Positions 1 through 5,752 of a stretch of 5,752 nt of DNA are shown here, piece after piece; the first letter of the stretch is position 1; each line of letters begins with the position of its first letter. Below the pieces are notes generated by a model. The model worked only from the letters and a program-made list of their open reading frames with translations. It was not told the origin of the DNA and did not search any database. A program made the position numbers and the translations under genes. Origin of the DNA: an uncultured Pseudobdellovibrionaceae bacterium (GTDB lineage: Bacteria > Bdellovibrionota > Bdellovibrionia > Bdellovibrionales > Bdellovibrionaceae); assembly GCA_937900305.1 (NCBI GenBank), contig CALCCV010000245.1, positions 1-5,752 on the forward strand, read 5' to 3'.

Positions 1-176
1 GTTGGGGGGTACTGATTGATAGAGCAAGGGTGGTGCCAGAGGTGAAAGGGCTTTGTTGGTGGAGATGAGGGAGAGGGAATGCAAACCTGTTTCGCGTTGA
101 AACGATTTTGATGAATTTTTCTGATTCTGAGGCGGTGGAGTTTAGTCAGTGGTGGCCAATTTTGGTCTGGATTTTA

Positions 177-208
177 GGCTGACTCTGGAGAATCAGCCGT
201 CTTTTTTT
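177..208 (+). terminator. Probable intrinsic terminator for a rightward transcript, convergent with fadE
   Basis: Bases 177-198 form a hairpin: a 5' arm GGCTGACTC, a TGGA loop and a 3' arm GAATCAGCC. Eight of nine positions pair, with one C-A mismatch. One G later comes a T-rich run (TCTTTTTTT, 200-208). Read on the plus strand this is the standard intrinsic-terminator layout, so it would end a gene entering from the left of the window. Read on the minus strand, in the direction of fadE, the mismatch becomes a G-U pair and the stem is complete, but it is followed by TAAAA rather than a U-run. It may therefore only weakly stop fadE transcription. It begins 8 bases beyond the fadE stop codon (T-run edge at 208). 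Confidence 0.6.
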
Positions 209-216
209 GATACGAC

Positions 217-2733
217 CTAAGCGGTTTTTGATTTAGTTCCAGGGATTGGGGGTAGTTTTGCGATTTCGACTTGATGGGCAGAGTGATCTGGTCCGTAGCC
301 ATTGTGTTGGACATACTCTTGTTGGCTGTAATCATCGACCTGGATTGCTTCCCAGCGCAATCGATCGGCCTTCGCGAGCTCCTCATACTCGGCTTGAGTG
401 ATGATGTTTTTTTCTAAGGCTGCTTTTGCGGCTGCATCACCGCGCAACTTAGGGATTGCTTTTGATTTTACGGCTGCGCGAACTTTTCTTTCAATGGCCT
501 CCGCGAATTTCACTGAGGTGAAGGCTTCTTCGAGCAAACCCAGTTGCTGGGAACGCTCGCGCGGGACGTGAATTCCTTCGGTGTGCCGAGCGCGAAGGTC
601 GATGTTATTCATCACTTCATGGGCAATGGTGTGAGTTTGCTGATCTGTGGCTTCATCCGCAAAGGAGTTCAGTTTCGCCCACTTCAAAAGTGGACCTCGA
701 AAGAACCAGCCCAGTCCGGGAGGAGCTAAATTGGCAAAGAGACCTTCAAATCCTTTTTGGATTTCATAAAACGCGTGTTTCATTGCAAAATGAACGAAGG
801 GTAAATCCTCTGCGCGGCGGCCTTCTGCTTCATAACGGCGAAGGATCGAGGTGCCAATGTACATCCATGACAGCACATCAGCAAACCGACCTGTCGTTTT
901 GCCCTTGAATTTCAAATTGCCTCCGAGTGATCCCATCGCGATATCTGTCGTGATTGCAAACGATGCAGAGGCCCAACTTAACATGCGATAGTAGCGTGCG
1001 GTGGGACCACTGACTGGCGAGCTGGCGAGGGCTCCCCGAGTTAGGCTGAGAACAAACGATCGAAACAAATTGTGAATGATATGGCCGACGTGACCAAAAA
1101 AGGCTTTGTCGAACGCTTTGGAATCTTTTGCCGCGATGGCAGAGACTTCGTCAAACGCATAGGGGTGAGCTCGCAAAGCGCCCTGCCCAAAGATGATCAG
1201 TGTTCGCGTCAGAATATTCGCGCCTTCGACGGTGATGCCAATCGGAGTTCCAATATACAAATGAGCCAGTAAATTTTTCGGACCGCGCGAAATACCCGCG
1301 CCGCCCGCGATATCCATTCCGTCGTTGATGATTTTCCGCGCCAGTTCAGTTTGATAGTATTTTGCCATGGCGGTGATGACGGAAGGCTTCAGTCCTTTGT
1401 CGATGGCACCGAGTGTGTATTTGCGAGTGGCCTCCATCAAATAGACATAACCTCCAATTCGAGCGATCGGATCTTCGATTCCCTCGAATGACCCGATGGG
1501 AACACCAAATTGTTTTCGAACCGAAGCGTAAGCACTCACCACTCGCAGAACCATTTTTGAACCACCGACGGATTGGGCGGGAAGAGAAATTCCTCGACCG
1601 GCGGCCAAACATTCGTTGACCATCTGCCAACCGCGACCCACGCCCTCCAGTCCGCCAACCACAGTGTCAATTGAAACAACGACATCATGACCTTGAGTGG
1701 GACAGTTGTGAAAAGGGACGCCCATGGGATCATGTCGACGCCCGACGATAACTCCGGGTAAATTGGCTGGAACTAGCGCCGCAGTGATGCCCAGATCTTC
1801 GCCTTTTCCCAAGATCTGGTCTGGATCTTTCAATCGGAAGGCGAGTCCAATGGTGGTGGCAATCGCCGCCAGAGTGATCCAACGTTTGTTCCAATTCAGA
1901 CGGATGTAAAGTTTGCCGTCATTGCCTTTGAAGAGCACACCATTTGAGGTGATCGATGAGGCATCGGAGCCAGCATTGGGCTCGGTCAGTGCGAAGCAGG
2001 GAACTTCTTCGGCCGAAGCCAACTTGGGAAGCAGCCGTTTCTTTTGTTCTTCGGTGCCGTAATGAACTAAAAGCTCTGCGGGTCCCAAGGAGTTTGGAAC
2101 CATGACCATGATCGACATGGCAACTGAGCGGCTCGACAACTTTTGAATCACTTCACTGTTCGCCAACGCGGAAAACCCCAGGCCACCATATTCCTTTGGT
2201 ATGATCAGGCCGAGAAATTTTTCTTTCTGAATAATTTCCCAGGCGGCGGGTGGAATCTCGCGTGTCTCCCAAAGTTTCCAATCATCGACGGCGTTACAAA
2301 GACGCTCGACCGGGCCCTCCATGAAAGCTTTTTCTTCAGCACTGAGATTTGGATAAGCTTCATTCATCAATTTTTGGAAATCCGGTTTGCCCGAAAAGAG
2401 ATCTTTTTCTACCCAGACCGAACCGGCCTCAATGGCATTTTTTTCGGCCTCCGAAATCGCGGGCATGATCGGCGCTAAAATTTTCAAAACTGTCGGTGAA
2501 ACTAACATGCGGCGAATCGGAGGAATTGCAAAAATAAGAAGGACAGCCGTGATTCCGATAGTGAGAGCGATCGGTGCTGCAAATCCCCAGAGCACGGCGA
2601 TCGTCACGATCGTCCAAAGAAAGAGTGGCGCACCTAAAAAACCGAGTGCTACAACTGCGAAGAGTGCTCCTATCACCGCAAGACCAGCGATGTCTTGCTC
2701 GAGAAACAGACCGAAGAAAGGTAGTGAATCCAT
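217..2733 (-). CDS. fadE: FadE-type membrane-associated acyl-CoA dehydrogenase
   Basis: FAD-dependent oxidation of acyl-CoA to trans-2-enoyl-CoA, the first step of beta-oxidation. Electrons presumably pass to electron-transfer flavoprotein. The protein is 838 residues, close to E. coli FadE (814), and I recognise collinear similarity to it from memory. Residues about 15-34, 36-52 and 54-71 are hydrophobic membrane segments followed by a basic PPIRRM stretch, so the enzyme is probably anchored with its catalytic part in the cytoplasm. The FadE-like motif DLFSGKPD is at 111-118. The dehydrogenase signature FALTEPNAGSDA is at 247-258, and RKQFGVPIGSFEGIEDP lies at 406-422. VEGANILTR (502-510) carries the likely catalytic base Glu503. 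The bacterial-type ACAD C-terminal domain (formerly DUF1974) covers roughly 530-800. The start is ATG at 2733, preceded by AGGGGG at a 6-base spacing. The stop is TAG. It lies 85 bases downstream of the TetR gene with no terminator between, so co-transcription is likely. The His/Pro-containing tail after about residue 805 is not obviously conserved. Confidence 0.95.
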   Translation of the reverse strand: MDSLPFFGLFLEQDIAGLAVIGALFAVVALGFLGAPLFLWTIVTIAVLWGFAAPIALTIGITAVLLIFAIPPIRRMLVSPTVLKILAPIMPAISEAEKNAIEAGSVWVEKDLFSGKPDFQKLMNEAYPNLSAEEKAFMEGPVERLCNAVDDWKLWETREIPPAAWEIIQKEKFLGLIIPKEYGGLGFSALANSEVIQKLSSRSVAMSIMVMVPNSLGPAELLVHYGTEEQKKRLLPKLASAEEVPCFALTEPNAGSDASSITSNGVLFKGNDGKLYIRLNWNKRWITLAAIATTIGLAFRLKDPDQILGKGEDLGITAALVPANLPGVIVGRRHDPMGVPFHNCPTQGHDVVVSIDTVVGGLEGVGRGWQMVNECLAAGRGISLPAQSVGGSKMVLRVVSAYASVRKQFGVPIGSFEGIEDPIARIGGYVYLMEATRKYTLGAIDKGLKPSVITAMAKYYQTELARKIINDGMDIAGGAGISRGPKNLLAHLYIGTPIGITVEGANILTRTLIIFGQGALRAHPYAFDEVSAIAAKDSKAFDKAFFGHVGHIIHNLFRSFVLSLTRGALASSPVSGPTARYYRMLSWASASFAITTDIAMGSLGGNLKFKGKTTGRFADVLSWMYIGTSILRRYEAEGRRAEDLPFVHFAMKHAFYEIQKGFEGLFANLAPPGLGWFFRGPLLKWAKLNSFADEATDQQTHTIAHEVMNNIDLRARHTEGIHVPRERSQQLGLLEEAFTSVKFAEAIERKVRAAVKSKAIPKLRGDAAAKAALEKNIITQAEYEELAKADRLRWEAIQVDDYSQQEYVQHNGYGPDHSAHQVEIAKLPPIPGTKSKTA

Positions 2734-2739
2734 AAAATG

Positions 2740-2745
2740 CCCCCT
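2740..2745 (-). promoter_or_regulatory. Ribosome binding site of fadE
   Basis: The minus strand reads AGGGGG, then CATTTT, then the ATG at 2733. This is a near-consensus Shine-Dalgarno sequence at a 6-base spacing. It supports the 2733 start. It also contrasts with the TetR gene, which has no comparable site. Confidence 0.75.
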
Positions 2746-2761
2746 GGCTTAATCAATCGCA

Positions 2762-2789
2762 CTTAGAATCTCAAAAACGCATCTATCAA
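2762..2789 (-). promoter_or_regulatory. Weak candidate promoter for fadE
   Basis: On the minus strand, TTGATA (2789-2784) is followed after 16 bases by TCTAAG (2767-2762). That is 5 of 6 and 4 of 6 matches to the sigma70 -35 and -10 consensus. Transcription would begin near 2755, about 20 bases before the fadE ATG, leaving room for the ribosome binding site. The -35 box is part of the 13-bp repeat copy nearest fadE, so the repeats could modulate it. The -10 match is poor, and fadE may simply be read from the upstream TetR promoter. Confidence 0.25.
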
Positions 2790-2819
2790 AATCATCTATC
2801 AATCATATCTATCAACTCC
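2781..2819. repeat. Three tandem 13-bp units between tetR and fadE
   Basis: The 9-base core ATCTATCAA (plus strand; TTGATAGAT on the transcribed strand) occurs exactly at 2781-2789, 2794-2802 and 2807-2815, a strict 13-base period. The four bases after each core differ (AATC, TCAT, CTCC). A decayed fourth unit, starting ATCT and continuing CAAAAACGC, fits in register at 2768-2780. The array fills most of the tetR-fadE gap, and its last base is the final base of the TetR stop codon. It could be a binding array for a regulator, a set of -35-like elements, or a short slipped-strand tandem repeat with no function. Confidence 0.85.
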
Positions 2820-3460
2820 TATTTCGAACTAGCATTCACGTTGTCTTTGCGAGCAGCTTCCATCAGTTTCTCCATGGAGTGTTTATAAAATGTCTCTGCT
2901 TTGGGATCATTCAGCATGCGCTTGAAGTGGTGGTAACCTAACACAAACGAATAAATCGACCACGCAAACTGATCGACATCCAATCCGGCTTTGAAGTGTC
3001 CTTCGTCTATGGCCATCTGGGTCGCGCGCGAGACATTTGAAATTAGATCCCGTTGGGCCTGCTGAACAAAGTCCCTCAAACTTCCCGGTCGATCATCAAG
3101 TTCAACCGAGGCAGCGATTAAAATACTTCCACCGGGAAGAGAGGACTCTTCGTTCAAATAGCTAAACCAGTTTTCTGTCATTTGGATCAATCGAGGCTCG
3201 CCCCGTGGAGCTTTAAAAGCGGGGCGCATGACGACATCGACAAAGTGCTGTGTGGCTCGCTTTAAAACTTCGAGTTGCAGTTGATCCTTGGCCGCGAAGT
3301 GGGCGAAGAGCCCACTTTTAGACATGCCCACCGATTTCGCCAACTCACCAATCGTGAGTCCCTCAATCCCATGAACGCTAACAATTTTCAGAGCTGAAGC
3401 GAGAATCAGGTCCTTGGTGGTTGAGGATTTGCTTGTATCTGTCTTCAGCGCTGTGCTCAT
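2819..3460 (-). CDS. TetR/AcrR-family transcriptional regulator
   Basis: DNA-binding regulator of 213 residues, the usual TetR-family size. The N-terminal helix-turn-helix domain runs from about residue 15 to 62. Recognition region: LTIGELAKSVGMSKSGLFAHF at 35-55, followed by AAKDQL. The C-terminal ligand and dimer domain contains GGSILIAASVELDDRPGSLRD (110-130), a pattern common in one TetR C-terminal class. I chose ATG at 3460. A longer TTG start at 3517 would add 19 residues (NVSHRSIYRTIGRAIIES-like) that are not part of the fold and would overlap the promoter found at 3468-3495. With the ATG start there is no good ribosome binding site, consistent with a leaderless message. It is flanked by two beta-oxidation genes on the same strand. 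By analogy with TetR-type fatty-acid regulators such as PsrA and Gram-positive FadR, it may repress this locus and respond to acyl-CoA. The ligand is not visible in the sequence. Confidence 0.9.
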   Translation of the reverse strand: MSTALKTDTSKSSTTKDLILASALKIVSVHGIEGLTIGELAKSVGMSKSGLFAHFAAKDQLQLEVLKRATQHFVDVVMRPAFKAPRGEPRLIQMTENWFSYLNEESSLPGGSILIAASVELDDRPGSLRDFVQQAQRDLISNVSRATQMAIDEGHFKAGLDVDQFAWSIYSFVLGYHHFKRMLNDPKAETFYKHSMEKLMEAARKDNVNASSK

Positions 3461-3467
3461 GCTCTCA

Positions 3468-3495
3468 ATAATAGCACGACCGATCGTTCTGTAAA
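3468..3495 (-). promoter_or_regulatory. Promoter of the TetR regulator gene, extended -10 type
   Basis: On the minus strand, TTTACA (3495-3490) matches TTGACA at 5 of 6 positions. After a 16-base spacer comes TATTAT (3473-3468), 5 of 6 to TATAAT, preceded by TGC to give an extended -10. The -10 ends 7 bases before the ATG at 3460, which places the predicted transcription start at about 3461-3460. The transcript would therefore be leaderless or nearly so. The dehydrogenase gene upstream could also read through, since no terminator is visible in the gap. Confidence 0.6.
3476..3487. promoter_or_regulatory. Candidate TetR operator within the promoter spacer
   Basis: ACGACCGATCGT (plus strand) is an imperfect palindrome with five of six base pairs symmetric. 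It lies wholly inside the 16-base spacer between the -35 and -10 boxes of the regulator's own promoter and reaches the TG of the extended -10. This size, symmetry and placement are typical of autorepressing TetR-family proteins. Which protein binds it is inference. Confidence 0.5.
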
Positions 3496-3556
3496 TACTT
3501 CGATGTGAAACATTCAAGATACATGCACTTTGGGCCCGGAAAACAAACCAAATTGA

Positions 3557-3570
3557 GACACGATCGGATC
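3557..3570. promoter_or_regulatory. Second CGATCG element just after the dehydrogenase stop
   Basis: GACACGATCGGATC on the plus strand contains ACGATCGG (3560-3567), an 8-base match in inverted orientation to the candidate operator at 3480-3487. Symmetry around the central CGATCG breaks at two positions and resumes with GA/TC at the ends. It lies about 75 bases upstream of the operator, so it could be an auxiliary site. CGATCG is frequent in the whole window, so chance is quite possible. Confidence 0.2.
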
Positions 3571-3579
3571 AAGGTCTAG

Positions 3580-5706
3580 TTACTTGCTCCGATAAAAAGT
3601 CTGACCTTGGGTGTGCATTTTATAAAGGAGTTGGGGAACCAGGAACGCCTCCCCAAAATCCGTTTGCAGGGCTTCGCAATTTTTGATCACTCGAGCGAGG
3701 CCCAGCGTATCGAGACACGAAAAAATTCCACCTGTGTGCGGACAAAATCCCCAACCGAAGATGGAGCCGACGTCCCCATCTTCGGGAGTTAACAGAACGC
3801 CTTCTTCCATCGCCCGAGTGGCCTCGAGAAGTTGGGCATAAAGGAGTCGAGATCTGACAGTTTCGGGGCTAAGTTCTTTTGACCTTGGAGGAAACAAATT
3901 TTTGAGTTCAGGCCACAAGAATTTTTTGCCACCCCCGTCGGGGTATTCATACAAACCTTTTTTGGCTTTGCGACCTGGGCGGCCGAGTTTTTGGACGAAC
4001 ATTTCGCCAATTTCTAAAGTTGCACGGGCCGAAGTGCTGCCAGTGTCTTCGACCGTTTGTTTGGCAACGTGATAGACGAGATCTAAGGAGACCTCATCGG
4101 CGACGGTCAGCGGCCCGACGGGCATTCCGATTTGTTTGCCACAGTTTTCAATGAGCGCGGGGCCGACGCCTTCTTTTAGCAAATTGAATCCCTCATTCAC
4201 GAACGAAGTGAAAACTCGTGAGGTGTAAAATCCTCGGCCGTCATTCACAAGAATCGGAGTTTTTTTAAGTAGTCTGACAAAGTCTAAACTCCAGGCGACA
4301 CTCTCTTCGCTCGAGTCGCGACCGCGAATGATTTCGACGAGCGCCATTCTTTCAACGGGTGAAAAGAAATGGAGACCGACAAAACGCTTAGGGTTTTTTA
4401 AATATTCGGCCAAGCCCGAGATGGGCAGGGTCGAGGTGTTTGAGGCAATCAAACAGTCATTTCCCACGACTTTGCAGATTTCACCGAAAACTTCTTTTTT
4501 AATTTTGCGATCTTCGATCACGGCTTCGATCACGAGATCACAATCCGCGAAGCTCCCAAAGGATTCGGTGACACAGACTCGATCGAGAATTTCAGTTCGT
4601 TTGGCCTCTGCCAGACGCCCTTTTTCGACGTCTTTTTTTAAAGTCGTCGAAATCCACTCTTTGCCGGATCTCGCAAATTCAAGGTTTGCATCTTTGAGAA
4701 CCACCTTCAGGCCGGCCTGCGCTGAAACCAGCGCAATTCCTCGACCCATCATTCCGGCGCCGATGACTCCCAGAGTAAGAAAAGATTTAGGGGCGGGACC
4801 TTTTGGACGTTTGCCACCGCTATTCAATTCATTGAGCGAAAAAAAATAAGTTCGAGTCATCGCATTGGCTTCCGGACTTTTTAAAACTTTTTCGAAGTAG
4901 CGAAGTTCGATGGCCTGCCCTGTATCAAACGGCATTGCGCAGCCCTCATAGACGCTAGAGATCAGGGCTTGCTGAGCAGGATAGTTGCCGAAAGTTTTCT
5001 TTTTTAAAAAAGCATTGGCGCCAATAAACCAGTTGTTCCAATCGGCAGTGCCCGGTTTTAAACCTGGCATCCGGAATGTCTTTTGATCCCAGGGGGCCGT
5101 GACCTGCCTATTTTTAGCAATAAACTCTTCGGCCAAAGTCATGGCTTGTTCCTTACTGGAAACGAGGGCATCGATCAATTTGTTTTCCAGAGCTTTTTCG
5201 AAGCTGAGTTTGCGACCCTCTGACATGAGCGGAAGGGCATTGGCGACTCCGATGAGTCTGGGCAATCGTTGCGTGCCTCCTGCGCCCGGAATCAATCCGA
5301 GTGTAGTTTCGGGCAAAGAAATTTTGGCAGCTGGATTTTGAATGGCGACGCGATGATTGCAGGCGAGGGCGAGTTCGTAACCTCCGCCGAGCGCGTTGCC
5401 GTTGATGATTGCAACGACGGGCCGGGTGTCTTTTTCAAGATCTCGCAAGGCTTTGATCAGTTCGCGAGCGATGGGTCCCATTCGATCGAGTTCGTGAAAT
5501 GGCATCAGCGATTTCAGATCAGCGCCGGCAAAAAATTCTTTGTGCTCGCTGGTGAGAATTAGACCCGCCCACTCCTTGTTTTTCAAAAACTCTTGAACTC
5601 GTTCGTGGAACTCGTGAATTGATTTTTGATTCCAAACGGGCATTGACTTGTCACTCGGATCTACGAAGAGCAGGGCAATGTTTTTTTTGGAGGTTGCGTA
5701 TCTCAT
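3580..5706 (-). CDS. fadJ: Bifunctional enoyl-CoA hydratase / 3-hydroxyacyl-CoA dehydrogenase (FadJ/FadB type), start uncertain
   Basis: Catalyses hydration of 2-enoyl-CoA and NAD-dependent oxidation of 3-hydroxyacyl-CoA in beta-oxidation, normally complexed with a thiolase. From ATG 5706 it has 708 residues, nearer FadJ (714) than FadB (729); the FadB/FadJ choice is tentative. Crotonase half, about 1-190: oxyanion-hole segment FFAGADL at 58-64, GGGYE with catalytic Glu111, and LPETTLG with catalytic Glu133, equivalent to FadB Glu119 and Glu139. Dehydrogenase half: NAD-binding GAGMMGRG at 316-323, SNTST at 422-426, and HFFSPVERM with catalytic His446 and partner Glu458, the same 12-residue spacing as FadB His450/Glu462. 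C-terminal 3HCDH domains follow, ending in TGGIFSCLDTLG (658-669). Only five genomic bases precede the ATG before adapter sequence begins. Related proteins often have a few residues before the equivalent of RY, so the real start may be missing. The longer frame from GTG 5745 is an artefact. The stop is TAA. Confidence 0.92.
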   Translation of the reverse strand: MRYATSKKNIALLFVDPSDKSMPVWNQKSIHEFHERVQEFLKNKEWAGLILTSEHKEFFAGADLKSLMPFHELDRMGPIARELIKALRDLEKDTRPVVAIINGNALGGGYELALACNHRVAIQNPAAKISLPETTLGLIPGAGGTQRLPRLIGVANALPLMSEGRKLSFEKALENKLIDALVSSKEQAMTLAEEFIAKNRQVTAPWDQKTFRMPGLKPGTADWNNWFIGANAFLKKKTFGNYPAQQALISSVYEGCAMPFDTGQAIELRYFEKVLKSPEANAMTRTYFFSLNELNSGGKRPKGPAPKSFLTLGVIGAGMMGRGIALVSAQAGLKVVLKDANLEFARSGKEWISTTLKKDVEKGRLAEAKRTEILDRVCVTESFGSFADCDLVIEAVIEDRKIKKEVFGEICKVVGNDCLIASNTSTLPISGLAEYLKNPKRFVGLHFFSPVERMALVEIIRGRDSSEESVAWSLDFVRLLKKTPILVNDGRGFYTSRVFTSFVNEGFNLLKEGVGPALIENCGKQIGMPVGPLTVADEVSLDLVYHVAKQTVEDTGSTSARATLEIGEMFVQKLGRPGRKAKKGLYEYPDGGGKKFLWPELKNLFPPRSKELSPETVRSRLLYAQLLEATRAMEEGVLLTPEDGDVGSIFGWGFCPHTGGIFSCLDTLGLARVIKNCEALQTDFGEAFLVPQLLYKMHTQGQTFYRSK

Positions 5707-5711
5707 GCGCG

Positions 5712-5752
5712 AGATCGGAAGAGCACACGTCTGAACTCCAGTCACGGCTACA
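5712..5752 (+). other. Illumina TruSeq adapter contamination, not genomic
   Basis: From 5712 the sequence begins AGATCGGAAGAGC and continues as the TruSeq read-1 3' adapter through CCAGTCAC at 5745. It is followed by GGCTAC (5746-5751), which I recognise as TruSeq index 11, and then the next adapter base A. The match is continuous to the contig end. Genomic sequence ends at 5711; the first A could be the A-tail. In reverse translation this adapter gives the familiar false N-terminus MTGVQTCALPIS. Confidence 0.98.

Noticed and set aside
3..68. Open plus-strand frame ending in TGA at 66-68, possibly the tail of a convergent gene
   Set aside because: Only 21 codons are visible, with low-complexity purine-rich composition and no recognisable C-terminus. 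The terminator downstream makes a convergent gene plausible but does not identify its frame.
1..143. Minus-strand open stretch of about 47 codons to the left edge
   Set aside because: It has no start codon and no ribosome binding site. The product is Ser/Pro/Leu-rich because the plus strand is purine-rich.
121..196. Alternative pairing of CTGATTC (121-127) with GAATCAG (190-196), which would compete with the terminator as in an attenuator
   Set aside because: There is no plus-strand gene downstream to regulate, and a 7-base complement over this distance can occur by chance.
2143..2752. Plus-strand open frames of about 110-120 codons opposite fadE
   Set aside because: They lie wholly or almost wholly antisense to a clearly conserved gene, and their translations show no domain-like features. 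They are shadows of the fadE reading frame.
3461..3517. TTG start at 3517 giving a 232-residue regulator
   Set aside because: It uses a rare start codon with no ribosome binding site, and the added residues precede the normal TetR fold. The segment also contains a well-formed promoter and operator.
3461..3579. Terminator between the FadJ-like gene and tetR
   Set aside because: No stem of useful length followed by a T-run is present on the minus strand. The GGGCCC palindrome at 3533-3538 is too short.
4328..4849. Plus-strand open frame of 173 codons opposite the FadJ-like gene
   Set aside because: It is antisense to the conserved NAD-binding half of the enzyme. The product is Ser/Arg/Thr-rich with no recognisable motif.
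5707..5745. N-terminal extension of the FadJ-like protein starting from GTG 5745
   Set aside because: Positions 5712-5745 are adapter sequence, so these residues are an assembly artefact.

Overview
The window looks like one short assembled contig from a Gram-negative, proteobacterium-like bacterium (base composition near half G+C by eye). It carries a fatty-acid beta-oxidation locus, with all three genes on the minus strand. The order of transcription runs from the right end leftwards: a bifunctional enoyl-CoA hydratase / 3-hydroxyacyl-CoA dehydrogenase of the FadB/FadJ type (3580-5706), a TetR-family regulator (2819-3460), and a long FadE-type acyl-CoA dehydrogenase (217-2733). Lineage cannot be fixed from the sequence. 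A FadE with a membrane-embedded N-terminus and a bacterial C-terminal domain occurs in gamma-proteobacteria and in several delta-proteobacteria-like groups such as Bdellovibrionota; that placement is only a guess.

Right end: the last 41 bases (5712-5752) are not genomic. They are an Illumina TruSeq adapter followed by a six-base index and one more adapter base. The adapter reads through in frame into the hydratase/dehydrogenase gene and would create a false N-terminus (MTGVQTCALPIS) if the longest frame were annotated. The gene is therefore started at the first genomic ATG, 5706. Its true start may lie beyond the contig end.

Middle: the 119 bases between the dehydrogenase stop and the regulator's ATG hold a good sigma70-like promoter. 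It has TTTACA, a 16-base spacer and an extended -10 (TGC TATTAT). A 12-bp imperfect palindrome sits inside the spacer, where a TetR repressor would be expected to bind. The -10 is only 7 bases from the ATG, so this transcript would be leaderless or nearly so. The position also argues against the longer TTG start at 3517. The 85 bases between the regulator and fadE hold three exact 9-bp cores at a 13-bp period, a weak possible promoter, and a good ribosome binding site for fadE.

Left end: 1-216 has no convincing gene. A hairpin plus T-run (177-208) looks like an intrinsic terminator for a rightward transcript coming from outside the window, converging on fadE.

Together, FadE would make the 2-enoyl-CoA and the FadJ-like protein would hydrate and oxidise it to 3-ketoacyl-CoA. 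The thiolase that completes the cycle is not in the window and may lie upstream of the FadJ-like gene. The regulator is most simply read as an autoregulated repressor of this locus, perhaps sensing acyl-CoA; that is inference. I did not find a previously undescribed system. The most useful observations are the adapter artefact, the operator-in-promoter arrangement and the 13-bp repeats.
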